Origin: Cellulophaga sp. 20_2_10
GTDB taxonomy: Bacteria > Bacteroidota > Bacteroidia > Flavobacteriales > Flavobacteriaceae
Reading direction: 5' to 3'
Length of the DNA stretch: 64,000 nucleotides
NCBI RefSeq assembly: GCF_023476645.1
Contig: NZ_JAMCOJ010000003.1
Coordinates: 493,049 to 557,048, forward strand
This document shows, piece after piece, positions 1 to 8,857 of the stretch. Position 1 is the first letter of the stretch. The number at the start of each line of letters is the position of its first letter. Under the pieces are notes generated by a model that was not told the origin of the DNA, searched no databases, and was given only the letters and a program-made list of their open reading frames with translations. A program made the translations under genes and the position numbers.

Positions 1-1
1 T

Positions 2-295
2 CCAAAACACAAAGAATTTACAGAGCAAGTTAAGCTAGAGCCTTTTAAAAGAGCAATGGCAGAACACAAGCCAGATGTTTGGTTTACAAACCTAAGAAAG
101 GGACAAACGGCACTTAGAGATTCTTTAGGAATTTTAAGCTTAAGTAAAGACGGAGTTTTAAAAGTGAGCCCGTTTTACCACTGGTCAGATGTGCAGTTAG
201 ATGCATATTTAGCAGAACGTAATTTACCAAACGAACATAAATATTTTGATCCCACTAAGGTTTTAGAAAACAGAGAGTGTGGTTTACATACCTAA
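2..295 (+). CDS. cysH: Phosphoadenylyl/adenylyl-sulfate reductase, C-terminal part (partial)
   Basis: This is the 3' end of a gene that starts before the window; the frame is open from base 2 to the TAA at 293-295. It would reduce APS or PAPS to sulfite in the cytoplasm. The segment ends in ECGLHT, the C-terminal motif that carries the catalytic cysteine of this family, and it contains the WFTNLRKGQT stretch seen in such reductases. cysD and cysN follow and no cysC (APS kinase) is visible. That would suit direct APS reduction, but the Fe-S cysteines that separate APS from PAPS reductases lie outside the window, so substrate choice is inference. Confidence 0.88.
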   Translation, partial: PKHKEFTEQVKLEPFKRAMAEHKPDVWFTNLRKGQTALRDSLGILSLSKDGVLKVSPFYHWSDVQLDAYLAERNLPNEHKYFDPTKVLENRECGLHT

Positions 296-340
296 TTAGG
301 ACTAAGGATTAAAATAAATAAAATATTAAAAAATCAAGAT

Positions 341-1288
341 TTGGAAACATTGATAAACGAAATAAAAGCACAAACAACAACCAACACTTCAGTACAAGGG
401 TTAGGTAACGCTTTAGAAAACGAAGCTATTTACATTTTTAGAGAAGTAGTAGCTCAGTTTGAAAAGCCTGTTTTACTGTTTTCTGGAGGAAAAGACAGTA
501 TTACATTGGTGCGTTTGGCTCAAAAAGCATTTTGGCCAGCAAAAATTCCTTTTCCATTAATGCATATAGATACAGGTCATAATTTTCCTGAAACTATTGC
601 TTTTAGAGATAAATTGGTTAAAGAACTTGGCGTAGAGCTTATTGTAAGAAACGTGCAAGATTCTATAGACCAAGGTAAGGTAGTAGAAGAAACGGGTAAG
701 TATGCTAGTAGAAATATGTTGCAGACAACCACGCTTTTAGATGCTATTGAAGAATTTAAATTTGATGCTTGTATAGGTGGTGCCCGTAGAGATGAGGAAA
801 AAGCAAGAGCAAAAGAGCGTATTTTTTCTGTTCGTGATGATTTTGGACAATGGGATGAAAAAAACCAGCGACCAGAATTGTTTGATATGTTAAACGGTAC
901 GATAGAAATAGGACAAAATGTACGTGTTTTTCCTATTAGTAACTGGACCGAGTTAGATGTGTGGAGCTATATTCAGAAAGAAGATATAGAAATTCCATCT
1001 ATCTATTTTGCACATCAAAGAAACATCTTTTTAAGAGACGGTTTAATCTGGTCTGCAGAAGACGATGTTGTTTTTAGAGCAGAAGATGAGGTTGTAGAAG
1101 AACGTTGGGTGCGATTTAGAACTGTTGGAGATATGTCTTGTACAGCTGCAGTTTTATCTAAAGCAGATTCTATAGATAAAGTAGTAGAAGAAATTAGAGA
1201 CTCTAAAATATCTGAACGTGGTGCACGTATAGATGATAAACGTTCTGAAGCTGCTATGGAAAAAAGAAAACAACAAGGGTACTTTTAA
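341..1288 (+). CDS. cysD: Sulfate adenylyltransferase subunit 2
   Basis: Catalytic subunit of heterodimeric ATP sulfurylase, which makes APS from sulfate and ATP. The product has 315 residues, normal for CysD. The PP-loop SGGKDS is at residues 48-53 and the family stretch GGARRDEEKARAKER is near residue 147. The usual C-terminal region with MSCTAAV and RGARIDDKRSEAAMEKRK is present. The start used is TTG at 341; the frame is open back to the cysH stop, and no ATG precedes the conserved LENEAIYIFREV region. It sits 45 bp after cysH and 112 bp before cysN, so it is probably cotranscribed. Confidence 0.95.
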   Translation: METLINEIKAQTTTNTSVQGLGNALENEAIYIFREVVAQFEKPVLLFSGGKDSITLVRLAQKAFWPAKIPFPLMHIDTGHNFPETIAFRDKLVKELGVELIVRNVQDSIDQGKVVEETGKYASRNMLQTTTLLDAIEEFKFDACIGGARRDEEKARAKERIFSVRDDFGQWDEKNQRPELFDMLNGTIEIGQNVRVFPISNWTELDVWSYIQKEDIEIPSIYFAHQRNIFLRDGLIWSAEDDVVFRAEDEVVEERWVRFRTVGDMSCTAAVLSKADSIDKVVEEIRDSKISERGARIDDKRSEAAMEKRKQQGYF

Positions 1289-1400
1289 AAAGTACAGCGT
1301 ACTTAGTCAAAAGTATATAGGTTAAAAAGAAGTTTAAAATAAAAAAAAGTAAGAGTAATAAAGTCTTTGTACTTGCTACTTTATACTTAATACAGATAAA

Positions 1401-2648
1401 ATGAACGTACTAAAAATAGCAACAGCAGGTAGTGTAGATGATGGTAAAAGTACCTTAATTGGTAGGTTGCTTTACGATACAAAATCGCTTACTGAAGATA
1501 AATTGGAAGCCATTAAAAAGAGCAGTGAACAACGTGGGTACGATTACCTAGATTTTTCATTGGCTACAGATGGTTTGGTTGCAGAACGTGAGCAAGGTAT
1601 TACTATAGATGTTGCTCATATTTATTTTTCAACACCAACAAAAAGTTACATTATTGCAGATACTCCTGGTCACGTAGAGTATACTAGAAATATGGTTACA
1701 GGAGCATCAACTTCTCAAGTGGCTATTATTTTAATTGATGCTAGAAAAGGTGTTATAGAACAAACATACCGCCACTTTTTTATCAATAATTTACTACGTG
1801 TAAAGAATATAATTGTAGCTGTTAATAAAATGGATTTAGTAGATTATTCTGAAGAGGTGTTTAACAATATAAAAAAAGATTTTGAAGCACTAAATGCCAA
1901 GAGTACTTACGGAGAACAAATAGTTAGTTATATTCCTGTTAGTGCCTTAAAAGGTGATAATATTGTAGACAAAACAGCTGCAATGTCTTGGTACAATGGC
2001 GATACAATTTTAGGTCATTTAGAGGAGTTGGAAGCACAAGATGTCTATGACGCTGGTAAGGTTCGTTTTCCTGTACAAACAGTAATTAGACCAAAAACAG
2101 ATGAGTTTCACGATTTTAGAGGGTACGCTGGTAAAATTTCTGGTGGTAGCTTAAAAGTTGGTGATGCTGTAACTGTTTTACCTTCATTAACTCAATCTAA
2201 AATAAAAGAGATTTTCTTCTTTGATACCTCTTATGACGAGGCTCCTGCAGGTAGTTCTGTAAACATCACTTTAGAGGGTGATATTAATGTTACTAGAGGA
2301 GATATGTTGGTTAAAACAGGGGAACTTCCTAAAATTGAAAAGCAAGTTACTGCTACAATTTGTTGGATGGATAGTAAAAACCTAGTTCCAGGAACAAAGT
2401 ATATTGTACAGCACAACACCAACCGTGTATTATCTAAAATAGAAAGTATCAACAGTGTTATTGCTACAGATTATACAGGAGAACAAGAAAATCATAACAA
2501 GTTGTCTTTAAATGAAATAGGAGAAGTAAGTATTAAACTTAGTAAACCTATTTATTTTGATAGTTATGCAGATAATAAATCGAACGGAGCTTTTATTTTA
2601 ATTGATGCACAAACCAATACAACGGCTGGTGCAGGATTTATAAATTAA
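1401..2648 (+). CDS. cysN: Sulfate adenylyltransferase subunit 1 (GTPase)
   Basis: GTP-hydrolysing subunit of ATP sulfurylase, partner of CysD. It is a translation-factor-type GTPase with G1 GSVDDGKST near residue 10, switch motif REQGITID, G3 DTPGH near residue 88 and G4 NKMD near residue 143, followed by EF-Tu-like beta-barrel domains. At 415 residues it lacks the APS-kinase domain fused to CysN in some bacteria, and no cysC is nearby. It starts with ATG and is followed by a stem-loop at 2664-2692 that probably ends or weakens the cysHDN transcript. Confidence 0.95.
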   Translation: MNVLKIATAGSVDDGKSTLIGRLLYDTKSLTEDKLEAIKKSSEQRGYDYLDFSLATDGLVAEREQGITIDVAHIYFSTPTKSYIIADTPGHVEYTRNMVTGASTSQVAIILIDARKGVIEQTYRHFFINNLLRVKNIIVAVNKMDLVDYSEEVFNNIKKDFEALNAKSTYGEQIVSYIPVSALKGDNIVDKTAAMSWYNGDTILGHLEELEAQDVYDAGKVRFPVQTVIRPKTDEFHDFRGYAGKISGGSLKVGDAVTVLPSLTQSKIKEIFFFDTSYDEAPAGSSVNITLEGDINVTRGDMLVKTGELPKIEKQVTATICWMDSKNLVPGTKYIVQHNTNRVLSKIESINSVIATDYTGEQENHNKLSLNEIGEVSIKLSKPIYFDSYADNKSNGAFILIDAQTNTTAGAGFIN

Positions 2649-2663
2649 GTTGAGGAAATACTA

Positions 2664-2692
2664 AAAAGAATGCTTTTTTTAAGCATTCTTTT
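2664..2692 (+). terminator. Stem-loop terminator after cysN
   Basis: A perfect 12-bp stem with arms 2664-2675 and 2681-2692 and a 5-base T loop. The 3' arm ends in TTTT. It lies 16 bp after the cysN stop and 63 bp before the sulfite reductase start. Confidence 0.7.
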
Positions 2693-2699
2693 GCTTAAA

Positions 2700-2720
2700 A
2701 TCCTATTACACCTATAGGAT
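2700..2720. promoter_or_regulatory. Inverted repeat upstream of the sulfite reductase gene
   Basis: ATCCTAT (2700-2706), a 7-base spacer, then ATAGGAT (2714-2720): a perfect 7-bp dyad in the short gap between the cysN terminator and the sulfite reductase gene. A regulator-binding site is possible. No factor is identified and the function is inference. Confidence 0.35.
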
Positions 2721-2754
2721 AATAGTAATTATAAAAAGCCATAATCACAAGCAA

Positions 2755-4845
2755 ATGCAAAGTTTTAGAACAGAAATAGAAAACCCAGTAGTAGCTAAAG
2801 ATATTATAGATTTAGAAGCTAAAATTAGACAGTTTAATGACGGTAAGTTAGACGAAGAAAAGTTTAGAAGTTTGCGTTTAGCTCGTGGTATCTATGGTCA
2901 GCGTCAGCCAGGCGTACAAATGATTCGTATAAAATTACCTTACGGAAAAGTAACGTCTACGCAGCTAAAACGTATTTGTGATGTTTCTGAAGAATATTCT
3001 ACAGGGCGTTTGCATATTACTACACGTCAAGACATACAAATACATTATGTAGATATAGAGCGTACACCAGAATTATGGGCACAACTAGCAAAGGATGATA
3101 TTACAATTAGAGAAGCTTGTGGTAACGCAGTACGTAATATAACTGCTAGTGAAACTGCAGGTATAGATGTAGATGAACCTTTTGATGTATCTCCCTATGC
3201 ACACGCAATGTTTCAATACTTTTTAAGAAATCCTATTAGTCAGGAAATGGGAAGAAAATTTAAAGTTTCTTTTTCTTCTAGTGATGCTGATACTGGACTT
3301 TCTTATATGCATGATCTTGGTTTTATAGCTAAAATTGAAAATGGAGTTAGAGGTTTTAAAGTTCTTTTAGCAGGTGGTTTAGGTTCACAACCACGCCACG
3401 CAGAAGAGTTGTATACTTTTTTAGAGGCCGATAAAATTATTCCGTTAATGGATGGTGTTATTCGTGTTTTTGATAGATACGGAGAACGTAAAAGTAGAGC
3501 TAAAGCCAGAATGAAATTTTTACTTAAAGATTTAGGTTTAGACGGATTTAGAGCATTGTTAGAAGAAGAGCAAAATGCAATTCCGCAAGATTCTTTTCCT
3601 ATAGATGTAGATGCATATCCAAAGGTAAAAGTTGCAGATGCTAAAGTACCAGAAGTAACTATTAAAAATACAACTGCTTTTGAGCAATGGAAAAGCACCA
3701 ATATTGTTCCTCAAAAACAACAAGGTTATGTTGCTTTAGGGATAAAAGTAAAACTAGGCGATTTTTATATTGAAGAAGCACGACAATTAGCAGATTTAGT
3801 AGATGCATATGCAGCGGGAGAATTTCGTTTGTCATTGCGTCAAAACATATTAATACCATACGTAAAAGAGGAGTTGGTTCCTTTCTTTTATACAGAGTTA
3901 GAAAAATTAGGCTTTGTAGAGGCTGGTTACAACAAAGCATTAGATATTACTGCTTGTCCTGGTACAGATACGTGTAATTTAGGTATTGCAAGTAGTACTG
4001 GTATTGCAGCAGAATTAGAGCGCGTTATTACAGCAGAATACCCACAGTATATAAACAATAAAGATGTTGTAATAAAAATTAGTGGATGTATGAATGCCTG
4101 TGGTCAGCACAATATGGCAAACATAGGTTTTCAAGGAATGTCTGTGCGTACAAAAGATAAATTAGTAGCACCTGCTTTACAGGTATTGTTAGGTGGCGGC
4201 AACTTAGGAGATGGTAATGGTGTTTTTGCAGATAAAGTTGTAAAAGTGCCAAGTAAAAGAGGTCCAGAGGCGTTGCGTTTAATCTTAAATGATTTTGATG
4301 CCAATGCAAACGGACAATCGTTTACAGCATACTACAAAGAAAAAGGAGAGCATTACTTTTATGATTTTCTAAAGCATTTAACGGATGTAGATAATTTAAC
4401 TCAGGAAGATTTTATTGATTGGGGAAATACAGAACGTTATGAAAAAGCTATTGGTGTAGGGGAGTGTGCAGGTGTGGTTATAGATTTAATTGCGACTTTA
4501 TTGTTCGAGAGTGAAGAAAAAATAGAAAACGCAGCAACAGCATTAGAAGATAAAAAATGGTCAGCTAGTATTTTTCATTCGTATTCTGCAATGGTAAACT
4601 CAGCTAAAGCATTGCTTACAGCACATAATACAAAAACCAATACACATATAAGTATTATTAAAGATTTTGATACTCATTTTATAAGCAACGGCTTACTAGA
4701 ATTACAAACTTCTTTTGAGGATTTAGCGTTGCAAATAAAAAGCAACAAACCAACACAAGAGTTTGCAGCAGCGTACCTAAAAGATTCTAAAGTGTTTTTA
4801 GAGGTGGTACAAAAATTTAGAGAAAAAGAATTAGCAGAAGCTTAA
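2755..4845 (+). CDS. Siroheme/[4Fe-4S] sulfite (or nitrite) reductase with a C-terminal helical extension
   Basis: Ferredoxin-type sulfite/nitrite reductase family. Two half-repeats are visible: GRLHITTRQDIQIHY near residue 82 and EFRLSLRQNILIPYV near residue 350. The siroheme/4Fe-4S cysteines are in CPGTDTCNLG and SGCMNACGQ near residues 402-450. The context (cysHDN, siroheme synthesis genes, ferredoxin-NADP reductase) favours reduction of sulfite to sulfide; nitrite reductase is the alternative. The 696-residue length exceeds the ~550-580 of plain family members. The last ~140 residues form an alpha-helical domain of unassigned function; a HEPN-like bundle is possible. Starts with ATG; the next gene begins 4 bp after the stop. 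Confidence 0.9.
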   Translation: MQSFRTEIENPVVAKDIIDLEAKIRQFNDGKLDEEKFRSLRLARGIYGQRQPGVQMIRIKLPYGKVTSTQLKRICDVSEEYSTGRLHITTRQDIQIHYVDIERTPELWAQLAKDDITIREACGNAVRNITASETAGIDVDEPFDVSPYAHAMFQYFLRNPISQEMGRKFKVSFSSSDADTGLSYMHDLGFIAKIENGVRGFKVLLAGGLGSQPRHAEELYTFLEADKIIPLMDGVIRVFDRYGERKSRAKARMKFLLKDLGLDGFRALLEEEQNAIPQDSFPIDVDAYPKVKVADAKVPEVTIKNTTAFEQWKSTNIVPQKQQGYVALGIKVKLGDFYIEEARQLADLVDAYAAGEFRLSLRQNILIPYVKEELVPFFYTELEKLGFVEAGYNKALDITACPGTDTCNLGIASSTGIAAELERVITAEYPQYINNKDVVIKISGCMNACGQHNMANIGFQGMSVRTKDKLVAPALQVLLGGGNLGDGNGVFADKVVKVPSKRGPEALRLILNDFDANANGQSFTAYYKEKGEHYFYDFLKHLTDVDNLTQEDFIDWGNTERYEKAIGVGECAGVVIDLIATLLFESEEKIENAATALEDKKWSASIFHSYSAMVNSAKALLTAHNTKTNTHISIIKDFDTHFISNGLLELQTSFEDLALQIKSNKPTQEFAAAYLKDSKVFLEVVQKFREKELAEA

Positions 4846-4849
4846 TATT

Positions 4850-5659
<810 letters not shown>

Positions 5660-5723
5660 GTGTTGTAGCTAATTGGTTATTTTTGAAGAAGTAAACAAAA
5701 CAGCAACACTAAAAAATAAAGTA

Positions 5724-6308
5724 ATGGAACGTAACAATTTATATCCAGTTTTTTTAAAAACGTCTCAACTGCACGTTCTAATAGTAGGTGGTGGTAATGT
5801 GGCAGAAGAAAAACTACGTTTTTTAACAAAGTCTAGTCCAGATGCTGTGGTAACAATGGTATCTCCTTGGTATGCAGAAAAAACACTAGAACTGGCGAAT
5901 AAATTTAATGTTACAACTATTACAGATGTCTACAATGTTGGTTATTTAGAAGCAAAGCATATGGTAGTTGCAACTACAGATAATGTAGAGGTTAATGTGC
6001 AAGTATATAAAGATTGTAGGGCACAATTTAAATTGGTAAACGTAGCAGATAATCCTCCGTATTGCGATTTTTATATGGGCGGCATTGTAACCAAAGGCAA
6101 TGTAAAAATTGGAATATCCACCAATGGTAAGTCGCCAACAACAGCAAAACGATTGCGTCAGTTTTTTGAAGACGTAATACCAGAAGATATAAGTAAAATG
6201 GTTCAGAATTTAAACGACTACAGAAAAACCATAAAAGGTGATTTTGAAGAAAAAGTAGATAAGATGAATCAGATTACTAGTTCCCTAGTAGATAAAAAAG
6301 ATAAGTAA
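5724..6308 (+). CDS. Precorrin-2 dehydrogenase / sirohydrochlorin ferrochelatase-type protein
   Basis: NAD-dependent dehydrogenase domain equivalent to the N-terminal half of CysG or to Met8/SirC, finishing siroheme from precorrin-2. The nucleotide-binding motif is VLIVGGGNVAEEKL near residue 16. NPPYCDFYMGG and ISTNGKSPTTAKRLR are typical of the family. I chose ATG 5724 (194 residues, MERNNLYPVFLK) over an upstream TTG at 5673, because the 17 extra residues do not resemble the family. It follows cobA in the same operon. A separate chelatase is not visible, so this protein may do both steps. Confidence 0.88.
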   Translation: MERNNLYPVFLKTSQLHVLIVGGGNVAEEKLRFLTKSSPDAVVTMVSPWYAEKTLELANKFNVTTITDVYNVGYLEAKHMVVATTDNVEVNVQVYKDCRAQFKLVNVADNPPYCDFYMGGIVTKGNVKIGISTNGKSPTTAKRLRQFFEDVIPEDISKMVQNLNDYRKTIKGDFEEKVDKMNQITSSLVDKKDK

Positions 6309-6346
6309 AGCATAAAGGAGTAAACGCTCCATATTAAACATAAATT

Positions 6347-7408
6347 ATGATTAAGACAGATATATTAATTATAGGTGCAGGACCAACAGGATTGTTTACA
6401 GTTTTTGAAGCAGGTTTATTAAAACTTAAATGTCATTTAATAGATGCATTACCGCAACCAGGCGGACAATGTTCAGAGCTTTATCCCAAAAAACCAATTT
6501 ATGATATCCCTGGTTTTCCAGAAGTTTTAGCTGGCGATTTGGTTTCTAATTTAATGGAACAAATAAAATCTTTTGAACCTGGTTTTACACTAGCAGAAAG
6601 AGCAGATACTTTAGATAAATTAGAAGATGGTACGTTTGTGGTAACCACTAATAAAGGCACAAAACACAACGCTCCAGTTGTTGTAATAGCAGGTGGCTTG
6701 GGCTCTTTTGAACCAAGAAAACCACAAATAGAAAATATCCTTAATTTTGAAGATAAGGGTGTTGTTTATATGATTAAAGATCCAGAAGTTTATCGCGATA
6801 AAAAAGTGCTTATCGCTGGTGGTGGAGACTCCGCTTTAGATTGGGCAATCTTTTTAGCAGACGTGGCATCAGAAGTATCTTTAGTACACAGAAGAAATGA
6901 GTTTAGAGGTGCATTAGATTCAGTAGAAAAAGCAGCTGAGTTAGCAAAATCTGGTAAAATAAAACTGTTTACAGAAGCACAAGTTACTAAGTTATATGGA
7001 GACGATAACCTAGAAGCAGTTGTTGTAAAATATAACGACGAAGAAAAGGGAGAAAGCTACGTAGAAGTAGATAATTTTATTCCGTTATTTGGACTATCAC
7101 CTAAACTAGGACCAATAGGAGATTGGGGACTAGAGATAGAAAAAAATGCCATAAAAGTAGATAACTCTTATGACTATCAAACAAATATTCCAGGTGTATA
7201 CGCAATTGGCGATGTAAACACTTATAAGGGTAAATTAAAATTAATTTTATCTGGTTTCCATGAAGCTGCTGTAATGTGTCAAAGCGCATATCAAATTATA
7301 AATCCAGGTAAAAGATATGTAATGAAATACACAACGGTAGGTGGAGTAGAAGGTTTTGATGGTTCTAAAAAAGAAGCAAAAAAGGAAGTAATTCAAAGTA
7401 TTTCGTAA
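6347..7408 (+). CDS. Ferredoxin--NADP reductase (thioredoxin-reductase-like flavoprotein)
   Basis: FAD/NADPH flavoprotein of 353 residues. The FAD motif is IIGAGPTGLFTVFEAG near residue 7, PQPGGQCSELYPKK is near residue 38, the NADPH motif is IAGGGDSALDWA near residue 157, and the C-terminal FAD site is GVYAIGDVNTYKGKLKLI near residue 284. No CxxC redox pair is present, which separates it from thioredoxin reductase and fits the YumC-type ferredoxin-NADP reductases. The position after siroheme and sulfite reductase genes suggests it supplies electrons through ferredoxin to sulfite reduction (inference). ATG start; a strong hairpin follows. Confidence 0.88.
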   Translation: MIKTDILIIGAGPTGLFTVFEAGLLKLKCHLIDALPQPGGQCSELYPKKPIYDIPGFPEVLAGDLVSNLMEQIKSFEPGFTLAERADTLDKLEDGTFVVTTNKGTKHNAPVVVIAGGLGSFEPRKPQIENILNFEDKGVVYMIKDPEVYRDKKVLIAGGGDSALDWAIFLADVASEVSLVHRRNEFRGALDSVEKAAELAKSGKIKLFTEAQVTKLYGDDNLEAVVVKYNDEEKGESYVEVDNFIPLFGLSPKLGPIGDWGLEIEKNAIKVDNSYDYQTNIPGVYAIGDVNTYKGKLKLILSGFHEAAVMCQSAYQIINPGKRYVMKYTTVGGVEGFDGSKKEAKKEVIQSIS

Positions 7409-7418
7409 AAATAGTACA

Positions 7419-7459
7419 ATTTTAAGCCTATATGTGTAAAAAACACGTGTAGGCTTAAA
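7419..7459 (+). terminator. Stem-loop after the ferredoxin reductase gene
   Basis: Arms 7419-7436 and 7442-7459 pair almost perfectly over ~18 bp around an A-rich loop, starting 10 bp after the stop codon. The trailing sequence is A/T-rich rather than a pure T tract. It probably ends the sulfur/siroheme operon and could work in both directions. Confidence 0.65.
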
Positions 7460-7474
7460 AATTATCCGCAATAT

Positions 7475-7506
7475 TTGGTTATAAAAAAGTTGTGCTGTTA
7501 CTTTAC
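7475..7506 (+). promoter_or_regulatory. Possible promoter for the SAM riboswitch/metH transcript
   Basis: TTG at 7475-7477 and TACTTTAC at 7499-7506, about 21 bp apart, approximate the Bacteroidota -33/-7 elements (TTG and TAnnTTTG). They lie ~30 bp before the riboswitch. The last base of the -7 element deviates, so confidence is modest. Confidence 0.35.
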
Positions 7507-7537
7507 AGCTCAATTAGTTCATTAATAGACTGAAAAC

Positions 7538-7650
7538 GTTATCAAGAAAGGTGGAGGGATTAGACCCTATGAAACCTTAGCAACCCTTTATTCTTATTTA
7601 AAGAAGGTGCTACATTCTACTACGTTGTTACACACAACACGGCAGATAAC
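7538..7650 (+). ncRNA. SAM-I (S-box) riboswitch
   Basis: The aptamer core is recognisable: ATCAAGAAAGGTGGAGGGAT at 7541-7560, ATGAAACCTTAGCAACCC at 7569-7586 and AAGGTGCTACATTC at 7604-7617. The P1 helix pairs GTTATC (7538-7543) with GATAAC (7645-7650). SAM-I aptamers bind S-adenosylmethionine and repress methionine genes, which fits the methionine synthase genes beginning 200 bp downstream. No clear terminator with a T tract follows before the start at 7852, so the control mechanism is not evident. Confidence 0.95.
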
Positions 7651-7851
7651 TCACAAATTAGAAAGACATTCACGGTCTTATCTCATTTACCTTACTTGAT
7701 ATTTTATGTATAGCGTTCCATTTGTTTGCAAACACAAATGGCCAGGCTTTCTGCTGTATTTTTTGGTTTTAGCAAACAGGTTTTACAAACCGTTGCAACC
7801 AAAAAGATGCCGCTTCAATCCTTAACGCACAACAAAATATTATACGGTACA

Positions 7852-8856
7852 ATGAAAAAGATACAAGACATATTAAAAGAAAGAATTTTAGTGCTAGATG
7901 GTGCCATGGGTACAATGTTACAGCGTTACAAATTCACAGAAGAAGACTTTAGAGGCGAGCGTTTTGCAGATTGGGAACACCCATTGCAAGGTAATAACGA
8001 TTTACTTTCTCTAACGCAACCAGAAGCTATTGCAGAAGTACATCGTAAATATTTTGCCGCTGGTGCAGATATTGTAGAAACCAACACATTCTCTGGTACA
8101 ACCATAGCAATGGCAGACTATTTTATGGAAGACTTAGTGTACGAGCTAAATTACGAGTCGGCACGTATTGCAAAACAAGTAGCAGATGAGTTTACAGCAA
8201 AAGAACCACACAAACCAAGGTTTGTAGCGGGTAGTATTGGACCTACCAATAAAACGGCAAGTATGTCTCCAGATGTAAACGACCCAGGTTTTAGAGGCGT
8301 TACTTTTGATGAACTTAGAATAGCCTACAAATTACAAGTAGAAGCTTTACTAGATGGTGGCTCAGATATTTTATTAGTAGAAACTATTTTTGATACGCTG
8401 AATGCAAAAGCAGCACTTTTTGCAATAGAAGAGGTAAAAGAAGAACGCAATATAGATGTTCCTATAATGGTAAGTGGTACAATTACAGATGCCTCTGGTA
8501 GAACGTTATCTGGCCAAACGGCAGAAGCTTTTCTAATATCTATAAGTCATATTTCTATTTTAAGTGTTGGTTTTAACTGTGCTTTAGGAGCAAACCAATT
8601 GGTACCACATTTAGAGGTCTTGGCGGCAAAAACAGGTTTTGGAGTATCTGCACATCCTAATGCGGGTTTGCCAAATGCTTTTGGCGAGTATGATGAGACT
8701 GCGGAGCAAATGGCCGCACAAATAAAAGAATATGTAGAAAAGAGTTTGGTAAATATTGTGGGCGGTTGTTGTGGTACTACACCAGAACATATTAGTGCTA
8801 TTGCCAACTTGGTAAAAGATTACAAACCCAGAAGTATTTCTGCAGAAACGGTATAG
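7852..8856 (+). CDS. metH: Methionine synthase, homocysteine-binding subunit (split MetH, N-terminal part)
   Basis: Homocysteine S-methyltransferase domain (334 residues), equivalent to the first module of cobalamin-dependent Met[13 protein letters not shown] is near residue 14. The zinc ligands are Cys243 in GFNCALG and Cys306-Cys307 in GGCCGTT. The stop codon is followed one base later by the gene for the remaining modules, so the enzyme is encoded as two polypeptides, common in Flavobacteriia. I use ATG 7852; an upstream in-frame TTG at 7726 would add 42 residues that translate riboswitch leader sequence and do not resemble the family. Confidence 0.93.
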   Translation: MKKIQDILKERILVLDGAMGTMLQRYKFTEEDFRGERFADWEHPLQGNNDLLSLTQPEAIAEVHRKYFAAGADIVETNTFSGTTIAMADYFMEDLVYELNYESARIAKQVADEFTAKEPHKPRFVAGSIGPTNKTASMSPDVNDPGFRGVTFDELRIAYKLQVEALLDGGSDILLVETIFDTLNAKAALFAIEEVKEERNIDVPIMVSGTITDASGRTLSGQTAEAFLISISHISILSVGFNCALGANQLVPHLEVLAAKTGFGVSAHPNAGLPNAFGEYDETAEQMAAQIKEYVEKSLVNIVGGCCGTTPEHISAIANLVKDYKPRSISAETV

Positions 8857-8857
8857 T

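Noticed and set aside
1276..1304. Nested GTAC dyads across the cysD stop codon
   Set aside because: Short AT-rich palindromes without T run; no clear terminator or operator role.
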